From Bacteroidota bacterium (GTDB lineage: Bacteria; Bacteroidota; Bacteroidia; Cytophagales; Cyclobacteriaceae): a stretch of 39,092 bases of DNA. Position 1 is the first letter of the stretch, and every line of letters starts with the position of its first letter. The position numbers and the translations under genes were made by a program. The stretch covers positions 1 through 39,092 of the forward strand of contig VGMU01000019.1 of NCBI GenBank assembly GCA_016866385.1, written 5' to 3'. Of the stretch, positions 15,399-23,016 are shown in pieces. The notes under the pieces are model-generated. The model searched no databases. It was not told the DNA's origin and saw only the letters and a list, made by a program, of their open reading frames with translations.

Positions 15399-18026
15399 AT
15401 GAGTGACAAAACCCTATCCTCAGATCAATTTGATGCCAATCTTCATGATTCGGTTCCTGTCACAGGAATGTACAAGGACTGGTTTTTAGACTATGCATCC
15501 TATGTGATTTTGGAGCGGGCTGTTCCAGCGATTGAGGACGGCTTAAAACCTGTGCAACGGAGAATTCTTCATGCCATGAAGGAGATGGATGACGGAAGAT
15601 TCAATAAAGTTGCCAACATCATTGGGCAATCCATGCAATACCATCCCCATGGAGACGCTTCTATCGGCGATGCTATTGTGAATTTAGGTCAAAAGGATTT
15701 GTTGATCGAAACACAGGGTAATTGGGGAGATGTACGAACTGGAGATGGTGCAGCTGCACCGAGATACATTGAAGCTAGGCTATCTAAATTTGCCTTAGAA
15801 GTAGTTTTCAACCCCCAAACCACCGAATGGCAGCTTTCATACGACGGTCGAAAACGTGAGCCCATAACCCTCCCTGTAAAATTTCCTTTGCTTTTGGCTC
15901 AGGGAGTAGAAGGAATTGCCGTTGGACTTTCCACAAAAATTCTTCCTCACAACTTTAGAGAATTGATTGAAGCATCCATACAGGTGTTGAAAGGCACTAC
16001 CCCTCAGTTGTTACCAGATTTTCAAACCGGTGGATTGGCTGATTTTTCGGAATATCAAGGAGGGCAGAGGGGAGGAAGAGTTAAGATTCGAGCAAGAATT
16101 GAAGAAGATGCAAATAAAACATTAATTATCAAAGAAATACCTTTTGGAGTTACTACAGATTCTTTGATAGATTCTATTTTGAAGGCCAACGAAAAAGGGA
16201 AGATCAAAATCAAAAAGGTGGTAGACAATACTGCAAAAGATGTAGAAATTCAGATACAGTTGGCGCCAGGGGTGTCACCAGACATGACCATAGATGCTTT
16301 GTATGCCTTTACCGATTGCGAAATTTCTATTTCCCCCAATGCTTGCGTAATCATCGAAGAGAAGCCGGTATTTCTCTCGGTGAATGAAATATTGGCTTAC
16401 AATACCAAACAGACTAAGAAACTTTTAAAAAGAGAATTAGAAATCCGAAAGGGAGAATTATTAGAAAAATTGCTTTTCTCTTCACTCGAGAAAATTTTTA
16501 TTGAAAATCGTATTTATCGAGATATAGAGGAATGTACTACCTGGGAAGCGGTATTGGAAGCCATAGACAAGGGATTGGATCCTTATAAGCCAGATTTTTA
16601 TCGAGAAATCGTCCAAGAAGACCTGGTGCGGTTGACCGAAATTAAGATCAAGCGGATCTCAAAGTTTGATGCTTTTAAGGCAGACGAACTCATGAAGCGC
16701 TTGCAAGAAGAATTGAAAGAAGTCAATTACAACCTCAAGCATTTGACTGATTTTGCCGTCGCCTACTTTGAAAACTTACTCGATAAGTATGGAAAAGGAA
16801 GAGAAAGGAAGACGGAAATTAGGGCTTTTGATACCATCCAAGCCTCGGTTGTGGCTGCCAACAATGCCAAGTTGTACATAAATAGGGCAGATGGCTTTGT
16901 AGGATTCGGATTAAAAAAGGATGAATATATCTGCGATTGCTCTGACCTGGATGAAATTTTGGTTATTCGCAGAGATGGGAAATTGGTCGTTTCCAAAATC
17001 CAAGAAAAGTTGTTTATGGGTAAAGATATCCTGTATGCAGGAATCTTTAAGAAAAATGACGAAAGAATGACCTACAACCTCATCTACCTGGATGGAACCT
17101 CAGGTCGGGCTATGGTGAAAAGATTTCAGGTAGGTGGAGTCACCCGAGATAAAGAGTATGAGCTTACTAAAGGAACCAAAGGATCCAAGGCTTTGTACCT
17201 TACAGCAAATCCAAATGGTGAAGCCGAGGTAGTTACGGTTTACCTTACTCAAGGCGCTAAGGCTAGAATTAAGGTATTTGATTTTGATTTTTCAGAAATC
17301 GAAATTAAAGGCAGAGCAGCAGGCGGAAATATTCTAACCAAGTACCCTGTTCGAAAAGTACAGTTTAAAATGGAAGGTAAGTCTACATTAGGAGGCTTAA
17401 ATGTTTATTATGATTCCTCTGTAGGACGTTTAAATACGGATGCTAGAGGAAAAATAGTAGGTAACTTTTTAGGGGATGATAAAATATTGGTTTGCTATCG
17501 GAATGGAGATTACGAGCTTACCAATTTCGAATTGACGAATCGTTACGAGCCCAATGAAGTACTCCTCTTGCAAAAATTTGACCCTCAAAAAATCATAGCA
17601 GCCGTCTATTATGATGGAGCGTCCAAGACCTTTATGGTCAAGCGATTTTTGATCGAAACGACCACCTTAAACAAACGTTTTAGCTTTATTACAGACCATA
17701 GGCAATCTTACTTGAAGGTGGTTACCACAGATACCCAAGCCCAATTGGCGGTGACACTATTAAAGGGGAAACAAGAAGATCAGATGGAATTTGATTTGGA
17801 CATGTTGATCGATGTCAAAGGTTGGAAAGCGATTGGAAATAAATTGAGTTCACATGAGGTCAAGGAGATACATTTGATTTCCTCTGAGCCTCTAGAGCAT
17901 GAGCTTAAGCAAGAGGAACCTGAGGAGGAACAACCAGAAGAACTACCCAAGGATTCCATAGAAGTTGGAAATACCATTTCCTTATCACCTAAAAAGGGAG
18001 ATGAAGAGCAATTGGGTTTATTTTAG
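15399..18026 (+). CDS. parC: DNA topoisomerase IV subunit A
   Basis: An 875-residue cleavage subunit. RAVPAIEDGLKPVQRRIL opens the winged-helix domain, HPHGDASIGDAIV is the quinolone-resistance-region helix, and Y123 in APRYIEARLS is the catalytic tyrosine that attaches to DNA. A coiled-coil gate follows (roughly residues 340-490, including the ELEIRKGELLEKLL helix), then a C-terminal beta-pinwheel-like region and an acidic tail rich in Glu and Pro. There is no QRRGGKG-type gyrase box, which supports ParC over GyrA. The tail beginning around residue 835 is highly acidic (EEPEEEQPEELPKD), probably disordered and possibly regulatory. Confidence 0.93.
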   Translation: MSDKTLSSDQFDANLHDSVPVTGMYKDWFLDYASYVILERAVPAIEDGLKPVQRRILHAMKEMDDGRFNKVANIIGQSMQYHPHGDASIGDAIVNLGQKDLLIETQGNWGDVRTGDGAAAPRYIEARLSKFALEVVFNPQTTEWQLSYDGRKREPITLPVKFPLLLAQGVEGIAVGLSTKILPHNFRELIEASIQVLKGTTPQLLPDFQTGGLADFSEYQGGQRGGRVKIRARIEEDANKTLIIKEIPFGVTTDSLIDSILKANEKGKIKIKKVVDNTAKDVEIQIQLAPGVSPDMTIDALYAFTDCEISISPNACVIIEEKPVFLSVNEILAYNTKQTKKLLKRELEIRKGELLEKLLFSSLEKIFIENRIYRDIEECTTWEAVLEAIDKGLDPYKPDFYREIVQEDLVRLTEIKIKRISKFDAFKADELMKRLQEELKEVNYNLKHLTDFAVAYFENLLDKYGKGRERKTEIRAFDTIQASVVAANNAKLYINRADGFVGFGLKKDEYICDCSDLDEILVIRRDGKLVVSKIQEKLFMGKDILYAGIFKKNDERMTYNLIYLDGTSGRAMVKRFQVGGVTRDKEYELTKGTKGSKALYLTANPNGEAEVVTVYLTQGAKARIKVFDFDFSEIEIKGRAAGGNILTKYPVRKVQFKMEGKSTLGGLNVYYDSSVGRLNTDARGKIVGNFLGDDKILVCYRNGDYELTNFELTNRYEPNEVLLLQKFDPQKIIAAVYYDGASKTFMVKRFLIETTTLNKRFSFITDHRQSYLKVVTTDTQAQLAVTLLKGKQEDQMEFDLDMLIDVKGWKAIGNKLSSHEVKEIHLISSEPLEHELKQEEPEEEQPEELPKDSIEVGNTISLSPKKGDEEQLGLF

Positions 18027-18042
18027 AATAGATGTTTAAACC

Positions 18043-18753
18043 ATGCTTGACCACATCACTCCTGAATTTTCAGATCAAGCCTTGGTAGATTACTTGGGTC
18101 AATACATTACCGAATCTAAAAAGCGATCTATAGAGCGTGTTCTAGCCAAGAGAACACGTTTTTTTACCCTTGTTTTAGAAGATATTTTTAAGCCCCATAA
18201 TGCGAGTGCTGTTCTTCGAACCTGTGATTGTTTTGGCGTTCAAGACATCCATCTCATCGAAAAAACAGACCAATACAAGATCAATCCTTTTGTCACCAGA
18301 GGTGCTTCCCAATGGGTAGATCTTCACAAGTATGTTGGAGCAGAGGGTAAGGCAGTAGAACAATGTTTTTCTCATCTTAGAAGCCTAGGCTATTTACTAT
18401 TTGCTACTAGTCCAGCACCGTCTTCCACTTCGATTTATGATTTTCCAATTAGACCTGATCAAAAAATTGCCTTAGTTTTCGGAAACGAGCACGAAGGTGT
18501 CAGCCCTCATGTTGTACAGCAGGCAGATGGCTTACTGCATATACCCATGCAAGGGTTTACAGAAAGTTTTAATGTATCGGTAGCCGCTTCTATTTTTTTA
18601 TATGAGCTTACCAAACAGGCTAGCCAAGATCCTACCTGGAACATGTTTCTTACGGAAAATGAAAAACATGAACTTCGTCTGAAGTGGTACAGACAAATTG
18701 TACCCCATTCTGAAATCCATGAAAAGGAATTTCGAAAGCGAAACTTAGCCTAA
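18043..18753 (+). CDS. trmH: TrmH-family tRNA/rRNA 2'-O-methyltransferase (probable tRNA Gm18)
   Basis: A 236-residue SPOUT methyltransferase. Motif 1 is HNASAVLRTCDCFGV with the Asn and catalytic Arg, motif 2 is IALVFGNEHEGVSP, and motif 3 is NVSVAASIFLYEL, which forms the SAM-binding trefoil knot. An N-terminal helical extension and a C-terminal helix ending LRLKWYRQIV fit the TrmH (tRNA Gm18) group, which usually has this arrangement, rather than the RlmB type with an L7Ae-like domain. It lies 16 bases after parC, so it is probably co-transcribed. Gm18 specificity is inferred from family resemblance. Confidence 0.88.
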   Translation: MLDHITPEFSDQALVDYLGQYITESKKRSIERVLAKRTRFFTLVLEDIFKPHNASAVLRTCDCFGVQDIHLIEKTDQYKINPFVTRGASQWVDLHKYVGAEGKAVEQCFSHLRSLGYLLFATSPAPSSTSIYDFPIRPDQKIALVFGNEHEGVSPHVVQQADGLLHIPMQGFTESFNVSVAASIFLYELTKQASQDPTWNMFLTENEKHELRLKWYRQIVPHSEIHEKEFRKRNLA

Positions 18754-18817
18754 TTCATGTACTTTAATTGTAAGGCTATTTTTTGTAGTTTAGGGAGTTA
18801 TCATCCACATTAATACT

Positions 18818-20386
18818 ATGAAAAAGGTTTTAGGGATTGTTTTGATCAGTATACTTCTACTCTTTACTGGTATTACCATTTATGCCTGGTATCAATTCCG
18901 AGACCGACATCCAGATTACCGTGTGGATCTTACCTTATTTTCAAGGTCGGGTCCACTTGAAGCTGGATTTGCCAAAGTAGATATCACCCCTACCGATTTC
19001 GAAACTTGGGAAGATGTAGACGGAGACTCCAAATATGATCCAGAAAAAGGGGATAAGTATGTCGATAAGAATGGTAATGGAATGTTTGATGCGATTTGGT
19101 TGGCAGGTTTTCATAATTCTAGACCTGCTCAAGGTGTCTTAGATAAATTGTGGGCTAGGGCCATGGTGCTAAATTCTGGAGATATTACCCTTGCGCTTTG
19201 TGTGATAGATATGATTGGCTTTGGAAACGATGAGGTCATTGCAACACGAAAAATGATCGAACAAGCACTTCCAGATGTAGATTATGTAATTATTGCCAGT
19301 ACGCATGTGCACTCCTCTCCGGATGTGATGGGGATGTGGGGACCATCCGAATACAAAAGGGGAGTCAACCCAGCTTATTTGACTAAAGTTCAAGAAGGGA
19401 TCAAAGCGGCCGTTGAAGAAGCCTATGGCGCTAAGAAAAAGGCTCAGGTGAAGTTTGCGGTAGAACCCAATCGATTAGAATCCTTGGTAGGAGATACCCG
19501 GATGCCTTTGGTAGCAGATGCAGGATTGAAGCTCATGCAAGTGATTGATGCCCAAACTGGACAAACGCTAGGAACGATCATGAATTGGGGGAATCATCCC
19601 GAGACTCTCTGGTCTCAAAATATTCAATTGAGTTCAGATTTTGCAGATCCTTGGAGAAACTACGTTGAGAATGGAATCCCTATATCCGATTCTTTGGCAG
19701 CTCCTGGTATAGGAGGGGTTGCCATTTTCCTCAATGGAGCCGTGGGTGGATTGATGACTACACATCCTGACATGGCTGTCATAGACCCCTACTCGGAAGT
19801 AGAAGTCAAGAAGCAATCTCCTGAAAAGATTCAAGCGCAAGGGAAGGCTTTGGCAAAAATTACATTGGAAACACTTCAAGACAGTAGCTTAATCCTCCAT
19901 TCTTCCTTGGATTTAGGAATCAGGGCGAGAACAATTGAATTAGCCATGGACAATACTCTTTTCCAACTAGCTGCCTTTCTAGGTATTTTTGACCGAGGAT
20001 TTGTGGGTTGGAAGAAAATCCGATCAGAGGTTTCGGCTTGGTTTTTAGGACCAGCTACATTTGTGCATGTTCCAGGAGAACTTTACCCGGAAATATTACA
20101 TGGAGGCATTGAATCTCCCCAAGGGGGTGATTTTCAAATTTCACCCATGGAGGTTCCTTCTATTGGTTCTCGTATCCCTGGTCAATACGCCTTCTTTTCT
20201 GGAATGTCTAATGACATGATAGGATATATAATTCCCAAGAGCCAATGGGACGTAGAACCTCCTTATACCTATGGATACAACGAAAGACCTTATGGAGAAA
20301 TTAATTCTTTGGGACCAGAAACGGCTCCTAAGATCCATCAAGAGGTGTTACGTATTCTGGAAGAGCTGCCTCATCGGGTCAAATGA
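18818..20386 (+). CDS. neutral/alkaline ceramidase-like metal hydrolase, membrane anchored
   Basis: A 522-residue protein with an N-terminal span (about residues 4-26) and a periplasmic domain that resembles the N-terminal catalytic part of neutral/alkaline non-lysosomal ceramidases. Supporting motifs are EAGFAKVDITPTDF, WARAMVLNSGD, IASTHVHSSPDVMG with the HxH zinc pair, MNWGNHPETLW with another likely metal His, and FVHVPGELYPE with the Glu. Between the start of the domain and the first motif lies an Asp/Gly/Asn-rich segment (D66 to D91) with two Ca-loop-like repeats. The full enzymes are usually longer and carry a C-terminal Ig-like domain, absent here. Substrate unknown; sphingolipid or another amide or ester lipid is possible. 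Confidence 0.8.
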   Translation: MKKVLGIVLISILLLFTGITIYAWYQFRDRHPDYRVDLTLFSRSGPLEAGFAKVDITPTDFETWEDVDGDSKYDPEKGDKYVDKNGNGMFDAIWLAGFHNSRPAQGVLDKLWARAMVLNSGDITLALCVIDMIGFGNDEVIATRKMIEQALPDVDYVIIASTHVHSSPDVMGMWGPSEYKRGVNPAYLTKVQEGIKAAVEEAYGAKKKAQVKFAVEPNRLESLVGDTRMPLVADAGLKLMQVIDAQTGQTLGTIMNWGNHPETLWSQNIQLSSDFADPWRNYVENGIPISDSLAAPGIGGVAIFLNGAVGGLMTTHPDMAVIDPYSEVEVKKQSPEKIQAQGKALAKITLETLQDSSLILHSSLDLGIRARTIELAMDNTLFQLAAFLGIFDRGFVGWKKIRSEVSAWFLGPATFVHVPGELYPEILHGGIESPQGGDFQISPMEVPSIGSRIPGQYAFFSGMSNDMIGYIIPKSQWDVEPPYTYGYNERPYGEINSLGPETAPKIHQEVLRILEELPHRVK

Positions 20387-20397
20387 AGCATTAAAAT

Positions 20398-20434
20398 CCG
20401 TGATGAAAAGAGTTTTATTCACTTTTCATCACGG
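20398..20434. terminator. perfect 13-bp inverted repeat between convergent genes
   Basis: CCGTGATGAAAAG (20398-20410) pairs perfectly with CTTTTCATCACGG (20422-20434) around an 11-base loop. It stands between the ceramidase-like gene (plus, ends 20386) and the cyclophilin gene (minus, ends 20446), 11 bases from each stop. The minus-strand side is followed by ATTTTAAT; the plus-strand side is followed by A-rich rather than T-rich sequence. A bidirectional terminator is the best reading. Confidence 0.75.
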
Positions 20435-20445
20435 AAAAAATAATT

Positions 20446-20883
20446 TTAAGATTCGTGGATTAAGATTTTTTCAATTTTATCACCAGCTCGGACAGCATCT
20501 ATGACTTCCAGACCTTCTACGACTTTACCAAAGCAGGTATGGTTTCTATCTAAATGTGCGGTGTTACTTCTGCTGTGACAAATAAAAAATTGGGAACCTC
20601 CTGTATTTCTCCCTGCATGGGCCATGGATAAGACGCCACGGTCGTGGTATTGATTACCCCCATCCAATTCACAGGGTATTTTGTATCCGGGACCTCCTGT
20701 ACCTGTACCTAAAGGACAGCCACCCTGAATCACAAAGTTGGGGATTACGCGGTGAAAAGTCAGTCCATCGTAAAATCCTTTTTTAGCCAGGTCAATAAAA
20801 TTTTGAACGGTTCCGGGAGCATCTTTTTCATAAAATTCAATATGCATGGTTCCCTTTTCTGTAATCAATTCTGCTGTTTTCAT
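20446..20883 (-). CDS. peptidyl-prolyl cis-trans isomerase, cyclophilin type
   Basis: A 145-residue cyclophilin without a signal peptide, starting [11 protein letters not shown]; an upstream in-frame start at 20955 would add 24 residues of non-family sequence. Active-site motifs are [18 protein letters not shown] (the FHR...QGG core), [17 protein letters not shown] (the SQFFI motif) and HTCFGKV. A Trp/His substitution typical of bacterial PpiB-type cyclophilins is seen at LDRNHTCFG, where many eukaryotic proteins have Trp. The enzyme is cytoplasmic and helps prolyl isomerisation during folding. It is monocistronic, with the 13-bp hairpin at its 3' end. Confidence 0.95.
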   Translation of the reverse strand: MKTAELITEKGTMHIEFYEKDAPGTVQNFIDLAKKGFYDGLTFHRVIPNFVIQGGCPLGTGTGGPGYKIPCELDGGNQYHDRGVLSMAHAGRNTGGSQFFICHSRSNTAHLDRNHTCFGKVVEGLEVIDAVRAGDKIEKILIHES

Positions 20884-20921
20884 AGGTAAGTGTTGAGACG
20901 GGACTTGTTTGTGGTGAATTG

Positions 20922-20929
20922 CAAAAATA
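20922..20929 (-). promoter_or_regulatory. candidate -7 box of a Bacteroidota promoter for the cyclophilin gene
   Basis: On the minus strand TATTTTTG is an exact match to TAnnTTTG, about 38 bases before the cyclophilin ATG, leaving a leader of about 30 bases. No TTTG box lies at the usual distance upstream, so this is only half of the expected promoter. Confidence 0.3.
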
Positions 20930-21026
20930 AAACATGATGGGGCATTTAGAATCACCTCCCCCTAAAAGATTAAAGAAAAGATTTTTTCTAATTTGAATTA
21001 AATAGGAGCGTAGTTTATTTAAGATT

Positions 21027-21059
21027 TTTGGAACGAACTCTCAAAAAAGTTTATCATTG
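21027..21059 (+). promoter_or_regulatory. candidate Bacteroidota promoter for the peptide transporter
   Basis: TTTG (21027-21030), a 21-base spacer, then TATCATTG (21052-21059) matches the phylum consensus TTTG-N19-21-TAnnTTTG with one mismatch. Transcription would begin near 21066, about 27 bases before the TTG start of the transporter gene. Confidence 0.4.
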
Positions 21060-21092
21060 TAGAAGCATTACCTCAACTAAACCCAAATTCCC

Positions 21093-22655
21093 TTGGAAAA
21101 AGCACTTAATTCAGAATTTGCAGGCCCTACCGCATTTGGTCATCCTAAAGGTCTGATGACCCTATTCTTTACAGAAATGTGGGAGAGATTCAGCTATTAT
21201 GGCATGAGGGCCTTGCTGATCTTGTTTATGACCAAAGCCATCGCCGATGGAGGCTTGGGTTTTGATGACAAGACCTCTGGTGCCATTTATGGTCTCTACA
21301 CCATGGGGGTATATCTCATGGCACTCCCGGGAGGATGGTTAGCAGACCGACTTTTTGGGTTAAAAAAATCAGTGTGGTATGGAGGGATTATTATAGCCAT
21401 GGGTCATTTTATGATGGCTCTGCCAGGAATTGAAGGATGGATATCGGACGATTCAACGCCAAAAATAAGCTTGAGTGCCTTAGATACCACTTCTTTTTTC
21501 TTGGGACTTCTTTTGATTGTTCTTGGAACAGGCTTACTCAAACCAAATATTAGCTCCATTGTTGGTCAATTGTATCCAGCTGGAAGTTCCAAAAGAGATG
21601 CAGGTTTCTCTATTTTTTATATGGGGATCAATATTGGTGGATTTGTAGCTCCACTGGCCTGCGCTTCTGTAGCAGAATACGATATGCATTTGGGGTTTGG
21701 TCTAGCAGGATTAGGCATGATATTAGGTTTGATCCAGTATAGGCTTACGTCTAACAATTTAGATGGGGTGGGGGAAGCGCCCATTGTTTCAAGCCCAGCA
21801 GAGAAATCCTCTCAACAACAATTAAGGATAATTAGTATGGCTGTGGGTGTTTTTGGGGTGATTATAATTTCTATACTATTTACAGGTCTGGTTCCTATCA
21901 ATGCTTCCTTAATCGCGAGTGTTTCAGGTATAGTCATTGCCATTGTAGCCTTTATCTATTTGGCTTTGGTGATCTTGGCTGGAGGATTATCCATATCAGA
22001 TAAAAAGAAAGTAGGTGTTATTGCTATTTTGTTTTTATTCTCTGCCATGTTCTGGTCTGGTTTTGAACAAGCAGGATCTACGCTAAATTTATTTGCAGAG
22101 CGATTTACCGATCGTCAAGTATTGGGATGGGAAATTCCTACAGGATACTTTCAATCCATCAACTCTTTATTTATCATCCTTTTTGCACCCTTCTTTGCCT
22201 CTTTGTGGGTTTGGCTAGGACGAAAAAATTTAGAGCCCAGTTCTCCATTAAAATTCACTTTTGGGTTGGCTTTGCTGGGAATAGGTTTTTTTGTGATGTA
22301 TTTCGCCACCAAGATCGCTGCCTCTGGTGAATTGGCGGCCCCAAGCTGGTTGATAGTAACCTATTTGCTGCATACGTTTGGAGAATTAAGTTTATCTCCT
22401 GTAGGGCTTTCGTTAGTAACTAAATTAGCACCAAAAAACTACGGTGGACAAATGATGGGTATTTGGTTTCTCTCTGTAGCCTTGGGCAACCTCTTTGCGG
22501 GGTTAATTGCTGGTGAGGCGAGTGGGGGATCCAAAGAAGGATTGGCTACCATGCCAGATCAATTTATGATGATTGTATACACGGTCATTGGTTCTGCACT
22601 ACTTTTATTTATCCTCAAACCCATTCTTCGTAAAATGATGGGGGAGGTACATTGA
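21093..22655 (+). CDS. POT-family proton-coupled di/tripeptide transporter
   Basis: A 520-residue major-facilitator protein of the POT/PTR family. FFTEMWERFSYYGMRALL near the N-terminus contains the ExxER proton-coupling motif, GGWLADRLFGLKKSVWYGG is the loop between spans 2 and 3, and LGTGLLKPNISSIVGQLY and YMGINIGGFVAPL are the family signatures. About 14 hydrophobic spans fit the family. The start is a TTG at 21093, giving MEKALNSEFAGPTAFGHP, a normal short cytoplasmic lead; no ATG lies nearby. It imports small peptides across the inner membrane with protons. The gene is monocistronic and is followed by the GTAC repeat patch. Confidence 0.93.
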   Translation: MEKALNSEFAGPTAFGHPKGLMTLFFTEMWERFSYYGMRALLILFMTKAIADGGLGFDDKTSGAIYGLYTMGVYLMALPGGWLADRLFGLKKSVWYGGIIIAMGHFMMALPGIEGWISDDSTPKISLSALDTTSFFLGLLLIVLGTGLLKPNISSIVGQLYPAGSSKRDAGFSIFYMGINIGGFVAPLACASVAEYDMHLGFGLAGLGMILGLIQYRLTSNNLDGVGEAPIVSSPAEKSSQQQLRIISMAVGVFGVIIISILFTGLVPINASLIASVSGIVIAIVAFIYLALVILAGGLSISDKKKVGVIAILFLFSAMFWSGFEQAGSTLNLFAERFTDRQVLGWEIPTGYFQSINSLFIILFAPFFASLWVWLGRKNLEPSSPLKFTFGLALLGIGFFVMYFATKIAASGELAAPSWLIVTYLLHTFGELSLSPVGLSLVTKLAPKNYGGQMMGIWFLSVALGNLFAGLIAGEASGGSKEGLATMPDQFMMIVYTVIGSALLLFILKPILRKMMGEVH

Positions 22656-22663
22656 CCTTGCAC

Positions 22664-22773
22664 AAGGTACCAAGTACAAAGTAAGCATTCTTGCCTTGAC
22701 CTAGATAGTACTTCTTAAGGATCTTGCCTGATTACCGCAGGCAATGTACATGGTACTTAGTACTTAGTACCTT
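22664..22773. repeat. 110-bp element bounded by 20-bp imperfect inverted repeats
   Basis: The left arm (22664-22683, AAGGTACCAAGTAC...) and right arm (22754-22773, ...GTACTTAGTACCTT) are reverse complements with two mismatches over 20 bases. A T7 tract follows the right arm (22772-22778), so on the plus strand the element could act as a terminator for the peptide transporter that ends at 22655. The interior holds a smaller hairpin (22724-22744). A further small palindrome, CCTTGCACAAGG, stands at 22656-22667, and a related TACTTGATACTTGATAC plus T7 stretch lies at 22798-22821. Confidence 0.7.
22680..22770. repeat. GTAC-rich intergenic repeat, copy 1
   Basis: A 91-base unit that recurs at 22858-22947 with four substitutions and one deletion by eye. 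It contains AGTAAGCATTC, the palindromic CTTAAG, a 7-bp stem hairpin TTGCCTG-N7-CAGGCAA (22724-22744), and a tail of overlapping GTACTTAGTAC palindromes. No reading frame of note. It resembles dispersed REP-like or MITE-like intergenic elements; no coding capacity or transposase is nearby. Confidence 0.85.
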
Positions 22774-22857
22774 TTTTTGAAGATATTAGGTTCCTGCTAC
22801 TTGATACTTGATACTTTTTTTAATGTCGAATGTCCAACGCTGAGCTAAGAATGGTGA

Positions 22858-22947
22858 AGTAAGCATTCGTGCCCTGACCTAGATAGTACTTCTTAAGAAT
22901 CTTGCCTGATTGCCGCAGGCAATGTACATGGTCTTAGTACTTAGTAC
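22858..22947. repeat. GTAC-rich intergenic repeat, copy 2
   Basis: A 90-base near-copy of 22680-22770, offset by 178 bases. The hairpin TTGCCTG-N7-CAGGCAA (22902-22922) has both arms unchanged, while its loop differs by one base (A to G). The copy continues into GTACTTCGTACTTGGTAC (22944-22961), whose end is the reverse complement of the GTACCAAGTAC that precedes copy 1. The patch as a whole is therefore bounded by matching inverted GTACCAAGTAC ends. Confidence 0.85.
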
Positions 22948-22961
22948 TTCGTACTTGGTAC

Positions 22962-22994
22962 AAAAAAAAAAGGCTGCTCTATCGAACAGCCTTT
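22962..22994 (-). terminator. intrinsic terminator of the TonB-dependent receptor gene
   Basis: Read on the minus strand, AAAGGCTG (22994-22987) pairs with CAGCCTTT (22976-22969) around a 10-base loop, followed by a run of ten T (22971-22962, overlapping the stem end). It lies 22 bases after the receptor stop. This is a textbook hairpin plus T tract. Confidence 0.92.
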
Positions 22995-23016
22995 CTTTAA
23001 AAAGAATGTGATTAGT

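Noticed and set aside
13423-18026. gyrase (GyrB/GyrA) instead of topoisomerase IV
   Set aside because: The A subunit lacks a gyrase box, the two genes are adjacent as parE-parC, and the B subunit has no large insert. Not fully excluded without comparison to the genome's gyrase genes.
22656-22961. CRISPR array or phage attachment site
   Set aside because: Only two repeat units of about 90 bases with a 178-base period, no short regular spacers, no cas genes, no integrase, and no tRNA gene nearby.
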